Assembly (NCBI GenBank): GCA_000687975.1
Contig: JIAB01000001.1
Coordinates: 558,001-622,000 of the forward strand
Direction of reading: 5' to 3'
Source: Lachnospiraceae bacterium AC2031
Lineage (GTDB): Bacteria; Bacillota; Clostridia; Lachnospirales; Lachnospiraceae
Length of the DNA: 64,000 nucleotides
Part shown: one piece after another, positions 8,967 to 18,266 of the stretch
Position numbering within the stretch: position 1 is the stretch's first letter
Layout of the letters: every line of letters begins with the position of its first letter
Program-made: the position numbers and the translations under genes
The notes under the pieces: generated by a model
What the model was told of the DNA's origin: nothing
Database searches by the model: none
Seen by the model: the letters and a program-made list of their open reading frames with translations, nothing else

Positions 8967-11900
8967 TTACTTGAAGTAATCTACACCGGCTTCAAAGAGC
9001 TTCTGATCCTTATCACCATAGATATTAAGGTATGTATTCTTGTCACGACGCTCTGAGTGACCCATCTTTCCGAGTACACGACCGTCTGGACTTGTGATAC
9101 CTTCGATTGCCATGTAAGAACCGTTGATGTTGTAATCCTCATCCATAGTTGGGTTACCCTCAGCATCAACATACTGTGTAGCAACCTGTCCGTTCTCGAA
9201 GAGACGTCTAAGCCACTCTTCCTTAGCAACGAAGCGTCCCTCACCGTGTGAGATAGGGATTGAATAAACGCCGCCAAGAGTAGCTTTTGCAAGCCATGGA
9301 CTCTTGTTTGAAACAACCTTTGTATATGCGATACGAGACTGATGACGTCCGATAGAGTTACGAGCAAGTGTTGGGCTCATCTCTGTCTGCTCTACTATCT
9401 CGCCTGTTGGAACAAGTCCAAGCTTGATAAGAGCCTGGAATCCGTTACAGATACCAAGTACAAGACCATCTCTCTCGTTAAGAAGCTTCATCATCTCATC
9501 TTTGATTTTTTCATTTCTAAATGTAGTCGCAATGAACTTACCTGATCCGTCTGGTTCATCACCACCTGAGAAACCACCAGGGAACATTACGATCTGAGCC
9601 TGACTGATTGCTTTAGTAAATGCATCAACAGAATCTCTGATTCCCTGTGCATCCATGTTGTTAAGGACGATTACTTCTGTCTCAGCACCAGCTCTCTCAA
9701 AAGCTCTAGCACTATCGTACTCACAGTTTGTTCCTGGGAATACTGGGATAAATACCTTTGGCTTTGCAATCTTGTTCTTAGCAACGATTATATTCTTAGC
9801 CTGATATACGCCACCCTCGTAGCCTGTAAGCTCTGGGTTATAGCGATACTTAAGTTCTGTCTCAGGAGTACCAGCCTTCTTAGCTGCTATATAGTCCTTA
9901 GCATGTCCTTCGAATCTTGCCTCAACACCACTGTCTGTACTGAAGACCTTCTTAAGTGGTGTTGTCCATGCCTTGATTGCCTCATCCATAGTGATCTTAA
10001 CTGATCCATATGTGAACTCAGCCTTATCTGTTACAGTACCGATAACTCTTGCTGGAAGACCAAGAGACTTAACATCATCAGCCTTAACCTCAAGGATGAT
10101 TGAACCGTAGTCCTTTCTTCCAAGCTCATCCTCAGCGATAACATTTTTATCAAGAGCTACGCCAAGCTTGTTACCGAAGCCCATCTTGCTGACCGCTTCA
10201 ATAACACCACCGAAGCCAACTGCAAATGCTGACTGAACGAGACCAGCTTCTACAGCCTTACGAACAAGTGCATACTTCTCAAGAACATCTGCATAATCTG
10301 GAAGATCAAGGTCGTCCTTCTTAATGTCAAGCTTGAGGAGGACATTTCCTGCCTTCTTAAGTTCTGAAGAAACTACATTTTCTACTGTATTCATAACTAC
10401 TGCGAATGAGCAGAGTGTTGGAGGTACGTCAATCTCATTGAAGGATCCTGACATACTATCCTTACCACCGATTGATGGAAGTCCAAGACCGATCTGAGCT
10501 GAGTAAGCACCAAGAAGTGCTGCAAGAGGCTTGCCCCAGCGAGTCTTGTCCTCTGTCATTCTTTCGAAATATTCCTGGAATGTGAGACGAATCTTAGATA
10601 CGTCACCACCGGCAGCAGCGATTTTTGCTACAGAATCGATTACTGCGTAGATTGCACCGTGATATGGGCTCCAGCTAAGGAGATATGGATCAAGTCCGTA
10701 ACTCATCATGCTGACAGCGTCAGTCTTACGAGTTCCAAGCATAGGAACTGTTGCAACCATAGTCTGCATAGGTGAAAGCTGATACTTACCACCATATGGC
10801 ATAGTTACTGTATTTGCGCCGATTGTTGAGTCGAACATCTCAACAAGTCCACGCTCTGAAGCAACATTCAAGTCTGACAGAATATCAAGCCACTTTGTCT
10901 TAACATCTGCACCTGCATTGCTGTATGTTTCTGTACTATTCTCTGCATCGATACCAGCAAATGGCTTTACTGCCTCTGATGGCATCTCAACCTCAGCCTC
11001 TGTCTCCTGATGAGCACCGTTAGTGTTGAGGAATGCACGGCTTATATTAACTATCTCCTTGCCTCTCCACTTAAGAACGAGACGAGGTGACTCTGTTACT
11101 GTAGCAACCTTAACTGCTTCAAGGTTCTCTTCTCTTGCGTAGTCAAGGATCTTATCTGCATCCTTAGCGTCTACTACAAGAGCCATACGCTCCTGTGACT
11201 CAGAGATTGCAAGTTCTGTACCATCAAGACCTGCATACTTCTTTGGAACAAGGTCAAGGTTGATATCAAGACCGTCTGCCAGCTCACCGATAGCAACTGA
11301 TACACCACCTGCACCGAAGTCGTTACATTTCTTTATAAGCTTAGTAACTTCAGGACGACGGAACAGTCTCTGAAGCTTTCTCTCTGTTGGAGGATTACCC
11401 TTCTGTACCTCTGCACCACATGTTTCAAGGGACTCAGATGTGTGAGCCTTTGAAGAACCTGTAGCACCACCGCATCCATCACGGCCTGTACGTCCACCAA
11501 GGAGAACGATAACATCTCCTGGATCAGATGTAAGACGCATTACGTTATCCTTTGGAGCAGCACCGATAACAGCACCGATCTCCATACGCTTAGCAACGTA
11601 ATTTGGATGATATACTTCCTGAACAAGACCAGTAGCAAGACCAATCTGGTTACCATAGGATGAATATCCCTTAGCAGCTGTTGTTACGATCTTACGCTGT
11701 GGAAGCTTGTTAGCAAGTGTCTCTGAAAGTGGCTTTGTAGGATCAGCAGCACCTGTAACACGCATTGCCTGATATACATATGTACGACCTGACAGTGGAT
11801 CACGGATTGCACCACCAAGACATGTTGCAGCACCACCGAAAGGCTCTATCTCTGTTGGATGGTTGTGAGTTTCATTTTTAAATGATATTAACCAATCCTC

Positions 11901-12866
11901 TGTTACTATCTCACCATCTTCATTTCTGATCTGAAGTGGAGCAACGATTGTACAAGCATTGATCTCGTCTGATACATCAAGATCCTCAAGCTTGCCATCC
12001 TTGCGAAGCTTCTTCATTCCCATGAGTGCGATATCCATGAGGCATGTGAACTTGTCATCTCTGCCTGCATTTATCTCAGCAGCATCTGCAAGGTACTTCT
12101 TAAATGTACCCTCGATTGCATTCTTATATTTTCCTTCATCAAACTTGATATCTGTAAGCTCTGTCGCAAATGTTGTATGACGACAGTGATCTGACCAATA
12201 TGTATCAAGTACCTTTATCTCAGTGAAGCTTGGATCTCTCTTCTCTTCATCTGTGAAGTAATTACGAATGTGCCAGAAGTCTTTGTAGGTCATAGCAAGA
12301 CCAAGGCTGTCATAAAGAGCCTTGAAGTCGTCCTCTGACATAGAACAAAAGCCATCCATTATCTTTACATCAGCTGGCTCATCATAGTTCATAACAAGAG
12401 TATCAGGCTTAGCTGCCTTATCAACGCGAGCTTCTACAGGGTTGATAACGTAAGCTTCGATAGTCTTCTTCTCTTCATCAGTAAGTGCCTTACCAGCATT
12501 ACTTACTACATATGTGATACCTGATCTGATGATAGGCTCTGATGAATCATCAAGAAGCTTTACACACTGCTCAGCTGAATCAGCACGCTGATCGAACTGA
12601 CCTGGCAGGTACTCCATAGAGAATACGAAGTCGCTCTCCTCTGAAGGGAACTCCTCCTTATAAACTATATCAACCGGTGGCTCTGAAAAGACGGTAACTA
12701 TCGCCTCCTCAAATACCTCATCAGAGAGATTCTCAACGTCGTAACGTACAAGCTCTCTTACGGTCACATCCTTAAGACCCAGATAAGCTCTGAACTCATT
12801 TGTCAGCTCATCTGCTCTTACCGCATAGTCCGGTCTTTTTTCTACGTAGATTCTTCTTACACTCAT
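8967..12866 (-). CDS. purL: Phosphoribosylformylglycinamidine synthase, fused PurL/PurQ
   Basis: The 1299-aa product is the large, single-chain enzyme for the fourth step of purine synthesis, converting FGAR, glutamine and ATP into FGAM. It has an N-terminal PurS-like region, two AIRS-type synthetase halves (SDHCRHTTF near residue 230; GGKDSMSGSF near 805) and a C-terminal class I glutaminase. In the glutaminase the motifs are FPGTNCEYD, the nucleophile in ICNGFQ (about residue 1140) and SHGEGRF. The ATG has GAGGAG 8 bases upstream. No other pur gene is adjacent. The two direct TAGCAGG repeats just upstream (12910-12945) have no known meaning. Confidence 0.97.
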   Translation of the reverse strand: MSVRRIYVEKRPDYAVRADELTNEFRAYLGLKDVTVRELVRYDVENLSDEVFEEAIVTVFSEPPVDIVYKEEFPSEESDFVFSMEYLPGQFDQRADSAEQCVKLLDDSSEPIIRSGITYVVSNAGKALTDEEKKTIEAYVINPVEARVDKAAKPDTLVMNYDEPADVKIMDGFCSMSEDDFKALYDSLGLAMTYKDFWHIRNYFTDEEKRDPSFTEIKVLDTYWSDHCRHTTFATELTDIKFDEGKYKNAIEGTFKKYLADAAEINAGRDDKFTCLMDIALMGMKKLRKDGKLEDLDVSDEINACTIVAPLQIRNEDGEIVTEDWLISFKNETHNHPTEIEPFGGAATCLGGAIRDPLSGRTYVYQAMRVTGAADPTKPLSETLANKLPQRKIVTTAAKGYSSYGNQIGLATGLVQEVYHPNYVAKRMEIGAVIGAAPKDNVMRLTSDPGDVIVLLGGRTGRDGCGGATGSSKAHTSESLETCGAEVQKGNPPTERKLQRLFRRPEVTKLIKKCNDFGAGGVSVAIGELADGLDINLDLVPKKYAGLDGTELAISESQERMALVVDAKDADKILDYAREENLEAVKVATVTESPRLVLKWRGKEIVNISRAFLNTNGAHQETEAEVEMPSEAVKPFAGIDAENSTETYSNAGADVKTKWLDILSDLNVASERGLVEMFDSTIGANTVTMPYGGKYQLSPMQTMVATVPMLGTRKTDAVSMMSYGLDPYLLSWSPYHGAIYAVIDSVAKIAAAGGDVSKIRLTFQEYFERMTEDKTRWGKPLAALLGAYSAQIGLGLPSIGGKDSMSGSFNEIDVPPTLCSFAVVMNTVENVVSSELKKAGNVLLKLDIKKDDLDLPDYADVLEKYALVRKAVEAGLVQSAFAVGFGGVIEAVSKMGFGNKLGVALDKNVIAEDELGRKDYGSIILEVKADDVKSLGLPARVIGTVTDKAEFTYGSVKITMDEAIKAWTTPLKKVFSTDSGVEARFEGHAKDYIAAKKAGTPETELKYRYNPELTGYEGGVYQAKNIIVAKNKIAKPKVFIPVFPGTNCEYDSARAFERAGAETEVIVLNNMDAQGIRDSVDAFTKAISQAQIVMFPGGFSGGDEPDGSGKFIATTFRNEKIKDEMMKLLNERDGLVLGICNGFQALIKLGLVPTGEIVEQTEMSPTLARNSIGRHQSRIAYTKVVSNKSPWLAKATLGGVYSIPISHGEGRFVAKEEWLRRLFENGQVATQYVDAEGNPTMDEDYNINGSYMAIEGITSPDGRVLGKMGHSERRDKNTYLNIYGDKDQKLFEAGVDYFK

Positions 12867-12937
12867 GGTTTTCTCCTCTATATTATATAAAATTAATAAT
12901 ATTGCATTATTATGACCTGCTAGTTTAACGCCGCCTG

Positions 12938-13897
12938 CTATTTGTGAATCTTTTTAATTATGCGAAAAATAACAACGTTCTGGTAGATCAGTGGGGCATC
13001 CTGCTGATAGAATATGATTCCATCTACTGGGGAACGAACCTCACTTAGCACATGTCCATCCATAGGGTCGATGATCTCAGCTAGTAGATCACCTCGTCTT
13101 ACCTCAACGTTTACATTCTTCATACGCTTGAAGAAGCCCGCTGATTCGGACTTGATAGATAACATTTCATCCTCATCCATGATGGTGGAAATGTTACCAC
13201 CCATGCTATTATACTTTATTATTCCCATTCGGGAAAGAAATCTTAATACAGCACTTGCTGCAATCTCAGCATATTCCTCATTTATACGGCTTGTTCCGCC
13301 TGAATAAAGGGAGAATGCCTCGGTTCCCGCCTTCTGCCAGTTATAGTTCAGTGTTCCTTCGTCGAAGGCTCTCATCTCAGCAAGCATGACGAAAGGAAGT
13401 CCAAAAAGATTGGCAAGGTTTGTACTCTCATATCCTGTCTTCATTATTCTAACATGAGGGATAAAGCGACCTCTCATGTAATAGGATGGAAACTGAATTC
13501 CATAGGAGTACTGCTTCAGTTCATCCATTAATGCTGCAGCAAGTCGGCTTGTAGCAGTTCCTTCTGGATTACCAGGGAACTCACGATTAATATCTGAATC
13601 ATCAGAAAGCCAGAACTTATGATTAGCATTCATGGCACTGTAGTTTACTGATGGTACCAGCAGAACTGATTTTCCATGAACGATATCTCCATGTGCCTCT
13701 ATCTCTGAAAGCTTTGAAGCAAGCTTTGAACATATGTAAAGCTGCTGATGCTCATTGCCTCGCATAGCTCCGACGATTGCTGCACTTGGCTCTGCCTGTT
13801 CAGGCTCTGAATATGTGCCGGCTCCGTAAACGAAGCCATATATATTATGCTCACCACTAAATGGTGTTTCATATGAAAATAATGTTTTCTGTCTCAT
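12938..13897 (-). CDS. Aspartoacylase/AstE-like protein with altered metal site (copy 1)
   Basis: I chose the ATG at 13897 (319 aa, MRQKTLF) with TGGGGA upstream; the frame runs to a TTG inside the preceding gene. The fold family (zinc carboxypeptidase-like succinylglutamate desuccinylase/aspartoacylase) is shown by GAMRGNEHQQ near residue 43, DINREFPGN near 102 and a C-terminal beta-barrel (EVRSPVDGIIF). In active members the first motif is HGNE, but here the His is Arg. The later D-x-H zinc motif is also not found: the matching stretch reads YGIQFPSYY. Catalysis by the usual mechanism is therefore doubtful. It follows copy 2 by 28 bases. Confidence 0.75.
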   Translation of the reverse strand: MRQKTLFSYETPFSGEHNIYGFVYGAGTYSEPEQAEPSAAIVGAMRGNEHQQLYICSKLASKLSEIEAHGDIVHGKSVLLVPSVNYSAMNANHKFWLSDDSDINREFPGNPEGTATSRLAAALMDELKQYSYGIQFPSYYMRGRFIPHVRIMKTGYESTNLANLFGLPFVMLAEMRAFDEGTLNYNWQKAGTEAFSLYSGGTSRINEEYAEIAASAVLRFLSRMGIIKYNSMGGNISTIMDEDEMLSIKSESAGFFKRMKNVNVEVRRGDLLAEIIDPMDGHVLSEVRSPVDGIIFYQQDAPLIYQNVVIFRIIKKIHK

Positions 13898-13925
13898 TTT
13901 ACATCCCCAAATGTGTTTTACAATA

Positions 13926-14873
13926 TTATAATTCAACAATGCGGCAAAGAAGTGAACCCATCTCTATGGCAGGATACTCTCGGATTGCCGTTATGGTTCC
14001 GCTGGTTGGCGCGATCACCTTCTGTTCAACTGTACCTGTGAGTACATTTATCACCGAACCTATCAGCATACCAGCTTCAACCTTATCGTAAACATCTACA
14101 TTTGATATGAATATACCACTACTCTCAGAATTAATATATGTCACCTGGTTCTCTCTTGCAACATGTGGCTTCTTGATCTGATTGATCTCGCCCTGCCACA
14201 TACCAAGATCCTTCATAACAGCAAAGATACCATCTACCAGCTGATTACCATACTTCTGATCTATCCTATATGCTGTAGTAGATTCTGTAACGCAGGAAAT
14301 TACTCCGCGCTGATTAAGCTCATAAACAAGACTTCCGTTCTTAACCTGATTCGAAGGATGAATCCAGACCATATCTGTATTAAGCTTTGTGGCGTATGGC
14401 ATGATCTCATCTACCATGTCATCATTCATTCTGATCTGTGGAATCTCCTTGAGATAAAGATCACTTCCGTGAATATCCAGGCAGAACTCAGCCTTAGGGC
14501 CATCCTCACTGCTGATGATATCATCGATCAGACAGCTGGCAGCATACTCACCCAGAGCGCCACTCTTAGCACCTGGGAAAAGCTCGTTCATATCAAGCTC
14601 TGGTCCAGGAATAACACGAGTCTTTGCTTCAAGAGCCAGCGGATTAATGTAAGGATACACATCCACGATTCCTGTAAGATTCGCATAATTCTCCTTGATC
14701 CTGCGGATCACTTCATAGCATATATACATTCCCTGCAACTCATCGCCGTAGATACCAGATACAAGTGCGATACGCTTCTCATTTCCAGTTATATTATCTG
14801 GCGTGAGTCTGTTCTTTTTTATCTTGAGGACCTCATTTACCATGAGATTCACTCTTGCAACAGTTTCAATCAT
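13926..14873 (-). CDS. Aspartoacylase/AstE-like protein with altered metal site (copy 2)
   Basis: The 315-aa product belongs to the same family as its neighbour. The first motif reads GIYGDELQG (His replaced by Tyr, Glu kept). The substrate-binding NRxFPG motif reads MNELFPG (Arg lost), while the zinc motif DIHGS near residue 131 is kept. The C-terminal barrel is present (VIAPTSGTITAI). Copy 1 keeps the NRxFPG Arg but lacks DIH, so the two chains look complementary. The ATG has AGGGGA about 10 bases upstream. A substrate cannot be named from the sequence. It lies 32 bases after recN and may be co-transcribed with it. Confidence 0.75.
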   Translation of the reverse strand: MIETVARVNLMVNEVLKIKKNRLTPDNITGNEKRIALVSGIYGDELQGMYICYEVIRRIKENYANLTGIVDVYPYINPLALEAKTRVIPGPELDMNELFPGAKSGALGEYAASCLIDDIISSEDGPKAEFCLDIHGSDLYLKEIPQIRMNDDMVDEIMPYATKLNTDMVWIHPSNQVKNGSLVYELNQRGVISCVTESTTAYRIDQKYGNQLVDGIFAVMKDLGMWQGEINQIKKPHVARENQVTYINSESSGIFISNVDVYDKVEAGMLIGSVINVLTGTVEQKVIAPTSGTITAIREYPAIEMGSLLCRIVEL

Positions 14874-14905
14874 TTTACTTTTTCCCCTAATATCAAAATC
14901 ACTTG

Positions 14906-16561
14906 CTATCGGGCAATCATCTCTCGGGCAGCAGCTACAACGCTGTCTGTCACGCTGGCTCCACCAAGGAGACGAGCAAGTTCCATAACCCTGCCTTCGT
15001 CATCCAGCCTCTTAATGCCCGTGATAGTCTTCTCTCCCACAACCTCTTTTTCAATAACAAATGCAGCATCTGCACATGCAGCGATCTGAGGCAAATGGGT
15101 TATCGATATAATCTGTCTCGAAGCAGCCAGACGCTTCATGGCAGCTCCAACCTTTTCTGCAGTAATACCACTAATTCCAACATCAATCTCATCGAAGATA
15201 AGTGTAGGTGTATCTGCCGCCTCTGAAACCACAGACTTAATGGCAAGCATTACACGTGACAGTTCACCGCCTGAAGCCACATTAACGAGAGGCCTCATGT
15301 CTTCACCGACGTTTGTCGAAATAATAAATTCAGCGATATCATTTCCGTTTGATGTGAAGGTATCGGACTTGTCAAATGACATATCAAAACGTACGTCATT
15401 GAAGTTAAGATCCTTCATTGCGTCAGATATAACCTTGCAAAGCTTCTTTGCCGCTTTCTTTCTAGCTTCCGTCAGTTTATCTGAAGCCTTAGCGAGAGCA
15501 ACCAGCTTTGCATCTCTTTCTTTTTCCAGATTCTTAAGTGTGTCCTCAAAGCCTGCAAGTTCTTCCTCTTCCGACTGAAGATTCCCCAGAGTTTCCAGCA
15601 CATCCTGAATAGTTCTACCGTATCTTGCCTTAAGTGTATTAATGAGATTCAGTCTTTCTTCAGCATTTCGAAGGGATTCCTCATCGAACTCCATATCACT
15701 TATGTAGTCAGCAAGCTGTCTATTAAAATCACTTATTAATGAATCTATATCAGTTAATGTACTTATAAGCGAATCCGCATTTTCATCATACTTGGAAAGC
15801 TGCTGCAGATTTCTTAGTGCTTCAGAAACCTGACTTCCACCAGATGAATCTCTGTCATATCCTGTAAGGGATTCAACCTCTGATGTGATCTCAGCTATGG
15901 ACTGAGCATTGCTGGCTTTCTTGTAAAGCTCCTCCAGCTCATCATCCTCACCTTCAACAAGTCTTGCGGCCTCGATATCATTTATCTCGTATCGGATATA
16001 ATCGAGACGCTTTGCACGTTCGGTCTCATCCATGTTGAAGCTTCCCAGTTTATCAGAAAGCTCTTTGTAGGCCTTATATTCCTTAGCCACCTTTTCCTTA
16101 AGCTCTGCAATCGATGAATCGTAGGAATCAACGATTTCCAGATGGCGCGATGCCTTAAGAAGGGTTCTCTGTTCATGCTGAGCGTGAAGGCTGATAAGCT
16201 TCTCAGCCACCTTCTTCAGTTTTGCAACAGTTACTGTACTGTCATTTATACGGTTAATGGATTTTCCACCTGCAAGACGACGGGATATGAGAAGTTCTCC
16301 ATCCTGTACGTCGATTTCATCCTCTTTTAATGACTCAGCCAATGCCTCATCAACAGAGAAAAGCAGTTCAACCATTCCATCTTTATCTGGATTTCTAAGG
16401 AGAGAACTATCGAAACGGCCTCCCAGTCCAATTCCGATAGAACCTATAATTATGGATTTTCCGGCACCAGTTTCACCAGTAAGGATATTCAGGCCCTCTG
16501 CGAAATCCACATCCAGCTCGTCAATAAGAGCAAGATTTACTATATGAAGATTTACAAGCAT
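14906..16561 (-). CDS. recN: DNA repair protein RecN
   Basis: The 551-aa SMC-like ATPase acts early in double-strand break repair in the cytoplasm. The P-loop TGETGAGKS is at about residues 29-37, a long coiled-coil region spans about 150-360, the ABC signature region GGELSRVMLA is near 430, and the Walker B segment IFDEIDVGISG is near 455. Length and order are typical. In related clostridia argR usually lies between nadK and recN; here the two are separated by only 33 bases and argR is absent. Confidence 0.96.
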   Translation of the reverse strand: MLVNLHIVNLALIDELDVDFAEGLNILTGETGAGKSIIIGSIGIGLGGRFDSSLLRNPDKDGMVELLFSVDEALAESLKEDEIDVQDGELLISRRLAGGKSINRINDSTVTVAKLKKVAEKLISLHAQHEQRTLLKASRHLEIVDSYDSSIAELKEKVAKEYKAYKELSDKLGSFNMDETERAKRLDYIRYEINDIEAARLVEGEDDELEELYKKASNAQSIAEITSEVESLTGYDRDSSGGSQVSEALRNLQQLSKYDENADSLISTLTDIDSLISDFNRQLADYISDMEFDEESLRNAEERLNLINTLKARYGRTIQDVLETLGNLQSEEEELAGFEDTLKNLEKERDAKLVALAKASDKLTEARKKAAKKLCKVISDAMKDLNFNDVRFDMSFDKSDTFTSNGNDIAEFIISTNVGEDMRPLVNVASGGELSRVMLAIKSVVSEAADTPTLIFDEIDVGISGITAEKVGAAMKRLAASRQIISITHLPQIAACADAAFVIEKEVVGEKTITGIKRLDDEGRVMELARLLGGASVTDSVVAAAREMIAR

Positions 16562-16594
16562 ACTATCTAACCTCGTTACCTTTCTGCCTGCCGT

Positions 16595-17449
16595 TTAATT
16601 TCCTATCTTTTTCTTAAGTATCTCATAGACACTGGACTCTTCCAGTTTTATCATGGTGAAGACCGTTGGCGACGCAGTAATTGTCACCTTATCTCCAGGC
16701 GTCATTCTATGATTATTTGTACCATCGAAGGAAACAAGACCTACATTATCTGCATCCTTACGTTTTTCTATAAGCTTAAGTGTTATCTTGTCATTTGCAC
16801 CGAAGACAACGCTCCGACTTGAAAGTGAATAAGGTGAAATCGGTGTCATCACCAGCAGCCTTGCATCTGGCTGAACTATAGGTCCACCAGCGGACAGATT
16901 ATAACTGGTTGAACCGGTCGGTGTCGACACGATGATTCCATCAGCTTCGATAGTATCAAACATTTTTCCATTTACATATATTCTTACCGTGATCAGTCTA
17001 AGTGAATTCTCACGGGCAAGTACTACATCATTTAAAGCCTCATGGGTATATACGCTCTTCTTGTTTCCGTCCTTGATCTCCACATTTCCTGTAACCATCA
17101 TTCGGTCCTCAAGAAAATAGTCGCCAGCCATAAGACGCTTAACCATCTTGTTGATGTCCTTCTTTACAACCTCAGTCATAAATCCGACCACACCAAGATT
17201 TACGCCTATAACAGGAATACCTGTTCCCACAAGAATATGGGAAACTCTGAGCATTGTGCCGTCGCCTCCCAAAACGATAACTGCTTCAACTCCCTCCAGA
17301 GCCGCACGAATACCATCGGCTGAAACACCTACAACCAGCTTCACCGATGCACCTGACTCCAGCAGCTTCTTTTCGATGGACTTAGAATATTTAAGATTCT
17401 TGTCCTTCTGCTCGTTTGCAATTATCAAAAAACTTTTCAAACACTTCAT
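16595..17449 (-). CDS. nadK: NAD kinase
   Basis: The product phosphorylates NAD to NADP. I chose the ATG at 17449 (284 aa, MKCLKSFLIIAN), one base after the tlyA stop, because the longer frame would place 12 extra residues inside tlyA. The family motifs are clear: VLGGDGTML near residue 58, NLGVVGFMTEV, and TPTGSTSYNLSAGGP for NAD binding. The ribosome site GGATAAG is modest, which suggests translational coupling to tlyA. Confidence 0.95.
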   Translation of the reverse strand: MKCLKSFLIIANEQKDKNLKYSKSIEKKLLESGASVKLVVGVSADGIRAALEGVEAVIVLGGDGTMLRVSHILVGTGIPVIGVNLGVVGFMTEVVKKDINKMVKRLMAGDYFLEDRMMVTGNVEIKDGNKKSVYTHEALNDVVLARENSLRLITVRIYVNGKMFDTIEADGIIVSTPTGSTSYNLSAGGPIVQPDARLLVMTPISPYSLSSRSVVFGANDKITLKLIEKRKDADNVGLVSFDGTNNHRMTPGDKVTITASPTVFTMIKLEESSVYEILKKKIGN

Positions 17450-17450
17450 A

Positions 17451-18266
17451 TTACTTATCCAATGCCGTATGGCTGTCTTCAACAAGTTTCTTTATCACAT
17501 CCTTATCAGCCTGCGTCTCCTGGACAGGCTCAGCTGTTTTTCTCAGATGAATAAGATACTCTATATTTCCTTCAGGTCCCTTCACTGGTGAGAAATCCAG
17601 ACCAAGGATTTCAAATCCATTCTCCAGTGCAAAGCCCGAAACATTCTCTATAACTTCTGCATGTACTGCCTTATCTCGTACAACGCCCTTCTTGCCAACC
17701 TTTTCACGGCCAGCCTCGAACTGTGGCTTTATAAGACAGACAACTTCCGCTTCATCCTTAAGCAATTCTCTAAGTGGTGGAAGCACCTTTGATAAGGAGA
17801 TAAATGACACGTCCACGGAAGCGAAGTCGATGCGGTCATCGATATCTTCAGGAGTTACATACCTGATATTAGTTTTCTCCATGCATACAACTCTGTCATC
17901 TTCTCTCAGCTTCCAGGCAAGCTGTCCATAGCCAACATCGACAGAATAAACCTTTACGGCTCCATTTTGAAGCATGCAATCAGTAAAGCCTCCTGTTGAT
18001 GCACCAACGTCCATACATACTTTACCACCAAGTGTTATAGGAAAAACCTGCATGGCTTTCTCAAGCTTTAAACCTCCTCGGCTTACATACTTAAGAGTCT
18101 TACCTCTAACTTCTATGGATGCAGTCTCCGGAAATGTGCTACCAGCTTTATCTTCCTTCTCGCCTTCTACATATACAATTCCTGACATAATGATGGCTTT
18201 CGCTTTCTCACGGGACTCTGCAAATCCCTGCTCCACCAACATTACATCTAATCTCTTCTTACTCAT
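17451..18266 (-). CDS. tlyA: TlyA family rRNA (cytidine-2'-O)-methyltransferase
   Basis: The 271-aa product has an N-terminal S4 RNA-binding domain (RLDVMLVEQGFAESREKA, residues 4-21) and an FtsJ-like methyltransferase domain with the SAM loop MDVGASTGGFTD near residue 90. The family methylates ribosomal RNA riboses; some older members were called haemolysins. The start overlaps the dxs stop by four bases (ATGA), so the two are coupled. Confidence 0.94.
   Translation of the reverse strand: MSKKRLDVMLVEQGFAESREKAKAIIMSGIVYVEGEKEDKAGSTFPETASIEVRGKTLKYVSRGGLKLEKAMQVFPITLGGKVCMDVGASTGGFTDCMLQNGAVKVYSVDVGYGQLAWKLREDDRVVCMEKTNIRYVTPEDIDDRIDFASVDVSFISLSKVLPPLRELLKDEAEVVCLIKPQFEAGREKVGKKGVVRDKAVHAEVIENVSGFALENGFEILGLDFSPVKGPEGNIEYLIHLRKTAEPVQETQADKDVIKKLVEDSHTALDK

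Noticed and set aside
9057-12180. Several open frames on the plus strand opposite purL
   Set aside because: They are short, lack ribosome sites and known motifs, and lie opposite a clearly conserved enzyme; they are shadows of its codon use.
12900-12950. TAGCAGG direct repeats upstream of purL as a PurR box or purine riboswitch
   Set aside because: They match neither the known PurR box nor the purine riboswitch core, and similar GC-rich bits occur by chance in other gaps.
14163-15089. A 308-codon open frame on the plus strand across the recN/aspartoacylase-like boundary
   Set aside because: No ribosome site, no recognisable domain, and full overlap with two conserved minus-strand genes.
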